Shown here: positions 55,141 to 64,000 of the stretch, piece after piece
Numbering within the stretch: the stretch's first letter is position 1
How the letters are laid out: every line of letters starts with the position of its first letter
Source: Nemertoderma westbladi
Taxonomy: Eukaryota; Xenacoelomorpha; Nemertodermatida; Nemertodermatidae
NCBI GenBank assembly: GCA_032718475.1
Contig: JAUCBJ010000315.1
Coordinates: forward strand, 1-64,000
Reading direction: 5' to 3'
Length of the DNA stretch: 64,000 bases
The notes under the pieces: model-generated
Told to the model about the DNA's origin: nothing
The model's input: the letters and a program-made list of their open reading frames with translations, nothing else
Database searches by the model: none
Made by a program: the position numbers and the translations under genes

Positions 55141-55345
55141 ACACCTTTAAACAATATTGATTTTACTTTATGTACTAAATTAACTCTCACTTTGTTGTAT
55201 GCTCCCCAAATCCTAGTTATGGGTTTTGCCCCCCCAGATTTGGCCTCTGCCCCCCCAGATATTATGATCACCATACGGGCCTGCTGTACGTACAGGTAGC
55301 AATAGCAGGATAAGGATTGCATGATTGAGTCGTGTCAGTACAGGA
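55141..55345. other. Spacer before the right NeuroD arm
   Basis: Contains CTGCCCCCCCAGAT-type units at about 55,223-55,262, related to 52.57-52.63 kb. No gene. Confidence 0.4.
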
Positions 55346-56211
55346 GTCAGTACTAGTAAATTATACTTCGCATGATGGCTAATTCAAAGTAAATGAATGA
55401 AATTATAAGAGGTTTCAATTGATGGTTGAATAGGAGATGAACTGAAGTGTAACAGGCCATGACACTGATTGTGCTTTGTGCTACACTACACTAACCATTG
55501 TCACACACTGTTACACCTTACATATACGATAGTCATCACTGTATGCTGAAGAATATATAGGCCTACCATACTATACCTGTACAACAGTAGTGGATGTATT
55601 TTATCTGAATGTGGTCACGCATGATATAAACCGAATACACTGATACTTATCATTGATCGACTTAAAGTGGCCGCGTTTTCTAAAAAAGGGGGATTTTGAA
55701 CTAAACTATAGGCTAAAATAAATTAAAAATATAGAACAGTACGTAGATTCCTTTAACTTATCTTCGTATCCTTCGGAAAGGCCAATGAACGGTTTACACC
55801 CCACCCGGTACCTCTCACTCTATCGCGAAATTTGGGTTCAAATTCCAACTAATCCCATCGCTAATTAGCGGTCTGTGCAATTAGTTTGCTATAGAATGTT
55901 TGATTAAGTAGGCCTACCGGCCCTCCTAAACATTACTTGATAAATAGTTTCCAAATTCATCCAATAGCGGCTTCGCAATGAAAGCTTACAGAAATATAAC
56001 CAATGATGTGCCTCCAATTTCTACGGTTTAAAATGCCGAAGTAACAAAACTTAAAAAACATTTTAAACTTTCATTTTGGCTTTAAAAATATAAATTTATA
56101 TAAACTGTAACAAAAAGATTATTTATTGAAGAGATACTTGTAATAAAAAATAAATACTTTTAATAAAATAAACAACATATTTTAAATTATAAGTAAAACC
56201 AAAAAGAGAGA
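55346..56211 (+). promoter_or_regulatory. Upstream region of the right NeuroD copy
   Basis: 55,350-55,640 is the first part of repeat B reversed; 55,660-56,211 mirrors 29,552-30,300. A TATA-like stretch (TATATAAACTG, 56,096-56,106) lies about 110 bp before the ATG. Regulatory role inferred from position and from conservation in the other arm. Confidence 0.45.
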
Positions 56212-57764
56212 ATGTCGAGTTACGAAGGCATGGATTTATTTAGTCTCTTATCAGCAGATGAATTAGAAGAAATCAAAGCCTTGGATAGCAACGATGACAT
56301 GTTTAAAGAGGAAATTCCAGGTAATAATTAAAAAAAAAGTGGTTGAAATTATATTCTTTCTAAAACGTTCAACTCTAGTGGCTTTTTTTTGCTTTGCTCT
56401 CGATAACCTCCAATAAAATAGCAATGTAAAGAGTTTGCGAAACCATTTTGTATTTTTGTAGGGAGACGATAATAACAGTATTGAACAGTGGTAAGAGACT
56501 GTATACGAATCAAATTAAACTTTCCGATTCTAAATATTTTCATTTCGCAGACGCGACGAAACCAAAAAAGCGCGGCCCTAAAAAGAAGCGATTGACAAAA
56601 CTTCGTTTAGTGAAAGTGAAACTTCGACGAAAGAAAGCGAACGCGAGAGAAAGAGGCCGGATGCACAGTCTGAACGGCGCGTTGGACGGGTTGCGTGGCG
56701 TAATGCCACCCGTAGGTGATGTAAAGTTGTCAAAGATTGAAACTCTCCGATTGGCTAAAAACTATATCAACAGTTTGGCGGAAATTTTGAAGAGAGAAAG
56801 AGCGCCGGAAATCGATGAATTCGCCAGGAATCTTACTAAAGGTAATTCGCGTTCCAAATGGGGGGGGGGGGGGTGAATCGACGCAAATAACACCTGATTA
56901 CTCCCAAAAATAAAACAAATCGTGCCTTTGCAACCTGCTCCTTTCCTTATTAATTGAAAACTTATCATTGAGACGAGAAATAAGTTACCATGCAGGCTTT
57001 TTTCAGATACACTCTCGCGTTTTTCTACGTTGGCATAACTCCTTCGAGATTTTCCAATAATTATCTTACGACTTAAAAACGCTGTAGTTTGAACATCATG
57101 TATATGTCGTTTATTTGTACTTTAAATATATATTAGAATTTGATAATACTACTGCTCTCCATGTACAATTAAACATATAAACTCTTATATATATCTGTTT
57201 TGTATATCTGCATTGTTTCTAACGAGCTGTGCCAGTAGCATCCATTCATACATCAGTTCTACACAGTTCATATAGTTCTATATATTCTATGAGCAGAAAT
57301 TTTTAAATTGGGGCTATTTTATTGTTTGTTAAATAATTATTATTTATCGTTTTCCAGACCTAAGTATCCCCACCATGCATGCTGTTGCCAAGCAACTATC
57401 CTTGGATCCCAATACCACCTTCCCGGAACTTCGCTTCTGCAAATCGAAAACTCTTCCAAACAAAATCTACAGCCCAACGCATTACTATGGCAACCATGAG
57501 TTTATTAACCAATGTAATTCATTTCCATATTCGCCCCCTGGCGGAGTTTGTGGAATCGAAGATATTCCTACGCGCCCCTACAACGGATTGGATCCCTTCT
57601 CTAATACACAATGTAATGGAGAACTCGGGATCTATCACGAGTTATTCATCGGATTCCGGGATAATTTTAAACCCAACTGGTTTAGGGAAAAAGAAACACT
57701 GAGTTACAGAGAGAACTATCCCTTTACTAACTTCCCAATAAACAATAATAATTTAAACTGCTAA
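56212..57764 (+). CDS. NeuroD-family bHLH transcription factor, right copy, intact
   Basis: Three exons, 56,212-56,320, 56,551-56,841 and 57,358-57,764, join with GT/AG introns (230 and 516 bp), both in phase 1, to give 268 residues. Exon 1 encodes an acidic start ([20 protein letters not shown]). Exon 2 has a basic stretch ([11 protein letters not shown]) then the bHLH at about residues 62-116: [27 protein letters not shown] typical NeuroD has N where this has G72. After the b[23 protein letters not shown] matches the NeuroD-specific C-terminal block (LCKGLSQPT-type), which separates it from neurogenin and atonal. It would bind E-boxes as a heterodimer with an E protein in the nucleus during neural or endocrine differentiation. 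AATAAA overlaps the stop codon; another lies at about 57,853. An inverted second copy is at 28.2-29.55 kb. Confidence 0.92.
56842..57357 (+). other. Second intron of NeuroD with G-run and repeat A remnant
   Basis: A run of 13 G begins 20 bp after the 5' splice site (56,861-56,873). Repeat A sequence occupies about 56,885-57,000. The left copy's intron is only 290 bp and has runs of 8 and 14 C/G at the same place. Confidence 0.8.
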
Positions 57765-58071
57765 TAAAGTTCTAACCAAGTTATTTATAATTTGTATTGT
57801 AATGTTATTAACTTTTCATATCTCTTGTGAATATGTTAGTTTAGTTGATAAAAATAAATTAGTTTAGTTTGTACGATAATGATGTTAATGTAGTACTTTA
57901 TATTTCATACTCCTGGCTAAATACATTCTGCTCTTTGGGTACAAAATGTTCAACTAATGGTGGAGAAAATGAAACGTACAGGCGGAACTTTTTAAACAAA
58001 CTGTCTAAGATCTGCCAATCCTCCCTGGACACTGAGTTTATCCCAGAAACAGAAAGTGTGAATCACAAGTA
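57765..58071 (+). other. 3' flank of the right NeuroD copy
   Basis: Mirrors 27,330-27,586 and 28,131-28,237, without the 544-bp TIR element. No other gene. Confidence 0.6.
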
Positions 58072-58268
58072 GCACTACAGTACTACAGTACTACTACAGT
58101 ACTACAGTACCACTACAGTACTACTACAGTACTACAGTACTACTACAGTACTACAGTACTACTACAGTTTTTTTTTTTTTTTATATATGTCAATTTAATA
58201 AAGCAAAATGCCAACAAATATATACTACAGTACTACTACAGTACTACAGTACTACTACAGTACTACTC
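58072..58268 (-). repeat. TACTGTAGTAG array 6/7 (minus orientation) with a poly(A) insertion
   Basis: Units read CTACTACAGTA on the plus strand. At 58,167-58,223 a run of about 16 T followed by about 40 bp of unique sequence is a poly(A)-tailed minus-strand insertion. The array is the mirror of array 5. Confidence 0.88.
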
Positions 58269-58648
58269 AGAGTCAGTCAGAGTGTGTTGTGTGGGTTCGC
58301 AGGAGGTTGAGTTTCGCCCTTTTGCGGTCAGCCCTCCTGTGCCTTCGCGGCTGTCGATCAGCTAAGCGGCGTCCGGTTCGGTGCGACGTGGAGTCGATCA
58401 TCCACAGCAATGCCGACTGCAACCCGGCGTAGGCGACTGTGGATAACAACCCTCCAAGTTTGGAGGACAGTCAGACAGTAACATATACTAACTGTAGTAT
58501 TAATTTAACAGTGTATATTTGTCTGGTTGTTGGTGGTGGTTGCTATGCGATCTGATGTGCATCAGCTGTTTTTACAAGCTTTAATAATAAATATACGGCT
58601 ATAGTTTTCCAGGTAGGATAGTAAAAAAAAAAAAAAAAAAAAAAAAAA
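58262..58648 (+). pseudogene. RLE-type element 5, extreme C-terminal fragment
   Basis: Encodes VWVRRRLSFALLRSALLCLRGCRS to a stop at 58,432, matching the ends of elements 1-4. The 3' UTR runs to a poly(A) of about 27 at 58,622-58,648. It is in the array but in the opposite orientation relative to the unit, compared with elements 1-3. Confidence 0.8.
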
Positions 58649-58965
58649 CTACAGTACTACTACAGTACTACTCCAGTACTACTATAGTACTACGTACAGT
58701 ACTACTACAGTACTACAGTACTACTACAGTACTACTATACTACAGTACTACTACAGTAGTACTACAGTACTACTACAGTACTACTACAGTACTACTGTAC
58801 TACAGTACTACTGTACTACAGTACTACTACAGTACTACTACAGTAATACTACAGTACTACTACAGTACTACAATACTACAGTACTACTACAGTACTACTA
58901 CAGTACTACTACAGTACTACTACTACTACAGTACTACTACAGTACCACTACAGTAGTAAACAGTG
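58649..58965 (-). repeat. TACTGTAGTAG array 8 (minus orientation)
   Basis: About 315 bp of CTACTACAGTA and CTACAGTA units, starting directly at the poly(A) of element 5, with a few local reversals. Confidence 0.92.
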
Positions 58966-61900
58966 TTCGCGCTTTCAGACCTTTGGCAGTTTAACCCACC
59001 AAATTAAGATGTCTTCTAGATATTAAATCTGTTTTTTAGTCTATGACAAGTATTTGATTCACTACACTAGTCGAAACCAATCCGTGCGCGACCATTCACC
59101 CGCTGGATATTCCCGGGAGATTGGGTTCGACGGTTTAATTTTTATTGCTATGTAAGCCTAATGTATTATTCGACTGACAGTATTATATAATCTCTGACAA
59201 TATTATTCACCTTCGGTAATATTAACAGTTCCTTTAGGACGTGGCGCTTTATCTATATAAACAGAGTTATGACTTAAACTACTCACAACGATATGGCTTA
59301 ATTATAATTCACATATATGGCGCATTCTTTAGGAATTGCTTCTTTAACAGACTCACTCATACACTATGCTGCACAATACTGCACACTAATATGCCAATCT
59401 TCACTGATTTTAGTCACATATAAAAGGAACACAGGCTGACTCATGTAGGGTCTATCAAATAACATTAGATTCACTTCAAACCACTTTAACATAAGTCACA
59501 ATCGTTATTGGTAACCTTTCTCTCTTACCTTCGGTATATCAAGAATATTGGGTTGCGGGGTTATTTATCGTTATTCCAAATATAATAATTCATCAACCAT
59601 ATTATGAAGAACTGACAGTAAATAGCAGTAAACACAACAACTGAACAGTTAGGTAGATCGGTACATCAGTACCGGTATGTCAGCAGTGAGATATTTACAG
59701 AGATATTCAAGTTAAAGGATATATGCCCTTTATAATTAAACCTACTAGTGTAAGACTAAAAAGCAGTACAGCACAAAAAACTTCCAAGCCGTTCTTTCTT
59801 TGGCTCAAGACTGAATGTAAACACTGCACATAGGCATTGCGTCATTTCTCGGAAATTTTCTGTACAAGGAGCCACAAAAACGCTCTCATTGGCTGACTGA
59901 ACTGAGAGACGCCGTAGAACAAAGGAAATCAACACGTATGAATGTCAGCTGTTAACCGTAGTCATAGTAACTACTGTTCAAGAGTAGCTATCACCCCTTT
60001 GCGTCACGAATTGCCATAGAATCATAAAATATGCCTTTCACAGTACACATACGGAGGAAATAGGTCTTAGATCCTCTAAAAACACCGATACAGCAATAAT
60101 ACGGTCTCTTACACTTATTAAATCAACTACAGAGTATTTTAATGTAAAAGATAATAAAAATAACGGGGCAATTCAGCAAAGGCTTTTACACCGCTCCCAG
60201 AAAATGGGATTTTCAGTCTATAAAATATAAAAATCACAGTTTCTAAAACATAAAGATACTCTAAACAGTTAGTCTTTCTTACGCAGACGGCGTTTCGCAG
60301 TTTTTTGAGGCTAGCAAGAGTCTTTTCTCTTTGGGGGGAGCCACTTTACTAGGAGGGCCATAACTCCTGGGTGAAGGGTGCAATATGATTGCATCAGAAG
60401 GTGTAGGATTGTGGTCGAGGTATCTGCCGTTTCGATATGCTTCTCCTCGAGCTGATTTTCCTCCGCTCGTAGCTGGATACGTTCATCCAAAACTCTCGCA
60501 GAGAATAGGATCGTCCAAGTTCGATAACTTCTTAGAGATTCTGGATTTCCCAATCGAATTGAGATAAGGCCAATTCGTTTATCGATTGGACTCACTGTTA
60601 TAACTTACGTTTATCTGAACAAACGCAGGTTTCCTTTTTGATCTTTATAAAATAGCGTTTAACTCGTTTCGTACAACGCTCTCCTTCCCCTTGATGAGGG
60701 GTTGTATCGCGTTAAACGTGGACGACCATACGGTTGGATAGTGATATTAGGTGTCCGCGTCACAATCCGGCTAGGTAAGATGGGCGGCTAGCTAGAAATC
60801 ACTGTCGGAGTGTTACCGATTAATTGTTAGGGTAGCACTAGATCTTTGAACAGTGAATACAGTCCGCGAGGATCCGCGACACCACCAAGATCGCAGGTCT
60901 GAGGTCCAACTAAGGAATGAGGAGGTTTGACCGAGTATTCCGGGACTCTGATCGTAGGTTTACTCCAGGATCGTTCGAGCCGAGTGAGCATAGGTGATAC
61001 TTCAACAAGTTTCGGTTTACGTGGATGTTTATGTCTTTCCGTTTATTAGTTGGGTCTAGGGCATTTATCGTAATAATACCAAAGACGCACGTCTGGTAGG
61101 GTAAACGCGGGTGATATTTATTTGTTGTTACAATGCTTCTATCAAGAATTCCAAATATACGTTGGAGTTACCGCGTCCATTTGTTTCTTAAGTGTCTTTT
61201 CTTTCGAGTCGATTTCGAATAGAATTTTCGCATTCGAATTTCCGTTTATGGTTCTGACTCCGCTGGGCAGGATATATGGTCGACATAGTCCATATTGTGT
61301 AAATCGATAGGATGACAAGACCATCTTCTATCAACTCCGTCATATCTGCTATATATGAGTTTATCCATATTATAATGAGTTTATATTTAGGCGAGCGGGC
61401 GTCGCTGCCTACCCCAATCAACCCCGGACAGTACGAGATCCTCAGCGCCGATGTGTCGTCGCCGCTGTACTTTCGCCAACGACGTAGCCGCACAACGACA
61501 ACGACAACCGGCACAAGTCACTCAACTGTCCGTCCCAAAGGCTTAGATGTACTTCAGGTTTCCTTGGAGAGTTAGGTTACTTTTACGATTGCGACTAGCT
61601 ACTGTAAACACACCTTAGCAGTAACATTCACCTATAAACTCACAAATACCACACACACAACTTGTCACAAATTACACACACTCGGGTCACTTGTCCGTTA
61701 GTCAATGCCTTCCAGAATGTCACTGTATTATTATGTATCCTTGGATACTATCAGTGCACTATTTATTCCCTATGCTATTCAATGGGACAAGTTTTCTATT
61801 GTTCTTTTAACTCAATTCTAATTCTAGCGTGGTTGTTGCTATGGTGACATTATGCAAAGCTAGCGGTAGAATTAGGGTGATTCCAATGCATACAGATCTG

Positions 61901-62150
61901 GGATGTTATTTAATAGTAATTCTTTAATAGTCAATGCTCTGTTTTATACATGACTTTATGAATTTTATCGGCTATTGACTATGTTTGGGAGACTTTCACA
62001 CACTCATACGCATGATAAGATAAATCTCCGCTCCCTTGATCTATTAATTAATGGAATTTTGGGAACTTTATAAATTGCGTAAAAATGGCAATTTATTAAA
62101 TTCATTAAAAGGCATGAATTTAAATTGATTCCCTGAAATTTTATTATTTG
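58966..62150. other. Unassigned sequence, perhaps part of the BEL/Pao element
   Basis: No convincing gene. Minus frames at 60,595-60,311 (residues such as LRAEENQLEEKHIE) and 61,514-61,188, and plus frames at 61,122-61,575, have no family motif that I recognise. This stretch is downstream of the integrase, so it could include the element's 3' LTR and then host DNA, but I could not place LTR borders without the other LTR. Confidence 0.35.
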
Positions 62151-62154
62151 ATAA

Positions 62155-62475
62155 TTAAATGGACATATTTGGATTCCAGAACATGTCTAGGGACACAAGA
62201 TCCTTAATTCTAAGAAATTGTCTCTTTAAGAATATCGGTAAATGCTACGATATCTTAATTGACTAGAATTGTTGAAGATCTGAATTTTACAGATTTTGAT
62301 TTATTAGATTTGCAAATATTAAATAATTAATATTTGAGATGGGCACCGATTTATTCCAGAACTTGTCTGGGGACGTTAACCACTGATTCTAGAATTTGTC
62401 TTTCAAGTATATCGGTGGGTGCCGCGATATCTTAATCGACTAGAATTACAGATGGTCAAAGGGTTTAACAGATTT
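62155..62475. repeat. Direct repeat, two units of about 185 bp
   Basis: 62,160-62,275 and 62,347-62,460 are similar: both have TTCCAGAAC(A/T)TGTCT(A/G)GGGAC, then ATATCGGT, GATATCTTAAT and GACTAGAATT in the same order. It probably lies in the 3' UTR or LTR of the BEL/Pao element. Confidence 0.75.
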
Positions 62476-62990
62476 ATTTTGCGTTATACGCTACTGTTAA
62501 AGGGACATCACGCTACTATATGTATTATTTAATATACGGTATGAGAGCAATATCGCACGAAGCAATGTCAGTGTGAAGAGGCAAGTCGTTTCCAAGGTCT
62601 ACCCAGAGCTTGGTTTAGCCGAGACACGAGGATCTGAACTTTGCATTCCTAATACTCTGCCTACCAATAATACTTAAATATAGTAGTGGCTTTATTGTAC
62701 TTTAATAAGTACAGACATTTCATCTTACTGTAGTTACGTATTTATAATAGAATACGAGCAGTAAGGAAAGAGAAAATAATTATTTCTCGCCGTCGCACTA
62801 AATATAATATAAGTAATTACGTACGTAATAAACACGAATATATTGCACTATTCTACAAAATAATCGCTAAATAATATTCTACTAAATTAAATAAAACGAT
62901 TATAATAAAATTACATAGTAATACATACATAAATATAAAAATAATAATAGAATATAAAATAATAGAGTCACACGCCCACTCCGAACGATA
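62476..62990. other. AT-rich non-coding region after the integrase
   Basis: Non-coding; the minus strand downstream of the BEL/Pao stop codon. No clear polypurine tract or LTR edge found. Confidence 0.35.
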
Positions 62991-63992
62991 TTAAGTTGGG
63001 GAGTCCCTAGATGTCGGTTGGATTAGGGAAGTGGTCGTGGGAAGAGTTTCTTGCCTTCCATAGTTTCCGGAGAGCTCTCTGTCTCTTTCCAGTAAACATA
63101 AACGTCCCACTGGGCGATTGAGCTGTTGAGTCTCAAAGACTATCCCTGGTTTCTTAAAGTTCCGCCGCATGACGACGAGCTCTACTGATCGCACCAAACC
63201 ATCGCTCGAGATATAAGTCTCGATGATACGTCCTGTTTGCCATCGCTTACGTGGGAGATCGGGGTCCACAATAAGCACCATGTCTCCAGCGCTGACGTTT
63301 TCTTGCTGCGCAAACCACTTAGTTCGAAGTTGTAGAGTGGGCAGGTAATGTTTCTCGAAATGGTCAGCGAAACGACGGGATAGCAACTGCATAAGTTGCC
63401 AGGTTCGACGGCAGTACTCGTCTCCGTCTGTGATCTCCGATTGCGGGAGCATGGCTACGGGTTTCTTCAGTAGGAAGTGCGCGGGTGTTAGCGCTTCCAG
63501 GGAATCCGGATTTGAAGAGACTGGCATAAGCGGTCTTTCGTTGAGATAGGCGGCGATTTCCTCCATTAACGTCCGCAATAGTTCGTCGGTGAGATAAGCG
63601 CGACAAGGCACAATAAAGTGGAACGCAGTCTTCACGCTCCTGATCAATCTCTCCCAACTTCCTCCCCACCAAGGGGCGTCGGCGGCGTTGAAGGTCCAGC
63701 TAGACGCTGTTATCCTTAGCTGATCGTCCACCTGTCTTTTGTTCCAGTCCTTTACGTAAGCTTGAATTTCGTTGTTGGCGCCAATGAAGTTCGTTCCCTT
63801 ATCCGATCTCATCGTGTTACTGGTTCCGAAGCGGGCGATCTGTCGTCGTAAACTCAACACGAAGCTGTTGGTGGATAGATCGTTTACCATATCGAGATGG
63901 ATAGCTCTACAAGTCATACAAACGAAGATGACACACCATCTCTTGACTATAGTCCGGGCACGATATACTTCAATAGGGCCAAATAAATCCAC
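62991..63992 (-). CDS. BEL/Pao LTR retrotransposon polyprotein, integrase end (partial)
   Basis: The open frame enters from the right edge, so the true start is outside; the M at 63,992 is only the first one inside the window. Residues DLFGP (first catalytic D), RSDKGTNFIG (second D) and GGSWERLIRSVK (catalytic E, 50 residues after the second D) form an rve-type integrase core, followed by LNERPLMP. The tail FAQQENVSAGDMVLIVD, WQTGRIIE and RPVGRLCLLE is the DUF5641 region found at the end of BEL/Pao polyproteins. No frameshift is seen in 333 codons, so the element may be young. The protein would insert the DNA copy into the host genome. Confidence 0.9.
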   Translation of the reverse strand: MDLFGPIEVYRARTIVKRWCVIFVCMTCRAIHLDMVNDLSTNSFVLSLRRQIARFGTSNTMRSDKGTNFIGANNEIQAYVKDWNKRQVDDQLRITASSWTFNAADAPWWGGSWERLIRSVKTAFHFIVPCRAYLTDELLRTLMEEIAAYLNERPLMPVSSNPDSLEALTPAHFLLKKPVAMLPQSEITDGDEYCRRTWQLMQLLSRRFADHFEKHYLPTLQLRTKWFAQQENVSAGDMVLIVDPDLPRKRWQTGRIIETYISSDGLVRSVELVVMRRNFKKPGIVFETQQLNRPVGRLCLLERDRELSGNYGRQETLPTTTSLIQPTSRDSPT

Positions 63993-64000
63993 ACCGGTAT

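Noticed and set aside
55800-55860. Second tRNA-like B box (GGTTCAAATTCC) upstream of NeuroD
   Set aside because: No A box at the right distance and no cloverleaf.
60311-61575. Gag-like or host gene in overlapping ORFs
   Set aside because: Short frames on both strands without motif; kept as unassigned.

Overview
This window is AT-rich metazoan DNA, dominated by retrotransposons and inverted-repeat transposons. It is eukaryotic: one gene has three coding exons with GT/AG junctions, several mobile elements end in poly(A), and there are RLE-type, CR1/L2-like and RTE-like LINEs and a BEL/Pao integrase. A NeuroD-family bHLH gene with its conserved C-terminal block makes the source a bilaterian animal, probably an aquatic invertebrate. 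I cannot name the species.

Only two host gene families are well supported. The first is a NeuroD-like neurogenic bHLH gene present twice, head to head: an intact copy at 56,212-57,764 (+, three exons, 268 aa) and an almost identical copy at 28,238-29,551 (-), whose last exon carries a +1 change in a C-run and an 8-bp deletion. The second is a 230-aa secreted or GPI-anchored cysteine-rich protein at 40,318-41,010 (-). A BEL/Pao integrase (62,991 to beyond 63,992, -) runs off the right edge.

The rest is layered repeats. Large blocks recur in inverted order: about 8.5-9.2 kb plus 13.3-17.1 kb matches 46.0-48.8 kb reversed; 16.6-19.9 kb matches 37.3-39.1 kb reversed; 27.3-31.06 kb (with NeuroD) matches 55.34-58.08 kb reversed. 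A further block at 5.44-8.57 kb is repeated in the same orientation at 30.8-36.56 kb. Differences between copies give empty/filled site comparisons that date insertions: a 2,027-bp element at 5,570-7,596 (4-bp ATAT duplication), a TTAA-flanked element at 31,079-35,746, a 544-bp element at 27,587-28,130, a 420-bp element at 30,310-30,729 and a CR1/L2-like LINE at 9.23-13.05 kb.

The most distinctive system is a family of reverse transcriptases with an N-terminal CXC-like zinc motif, RT motifs QGDP and W(Y/F)ADD, a C-terminal C-C-H-C plus RHN motif and a PD-(D/E)xK-like region. One copy (48,919-52,476, -) is an uninterrupted 1,185-codon ORF with six to seven in-frame copies of a 19-20-residue repeat between RT motifs B and C. 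Four other copies or fragments (20.2-27.2 kb and 58.26-58.65 kb) end in poly(A) and sit inside arrays of 8/11-bp units TACTGTAG/TACTGTAGTAG, so the family appears to target that microsatellite.
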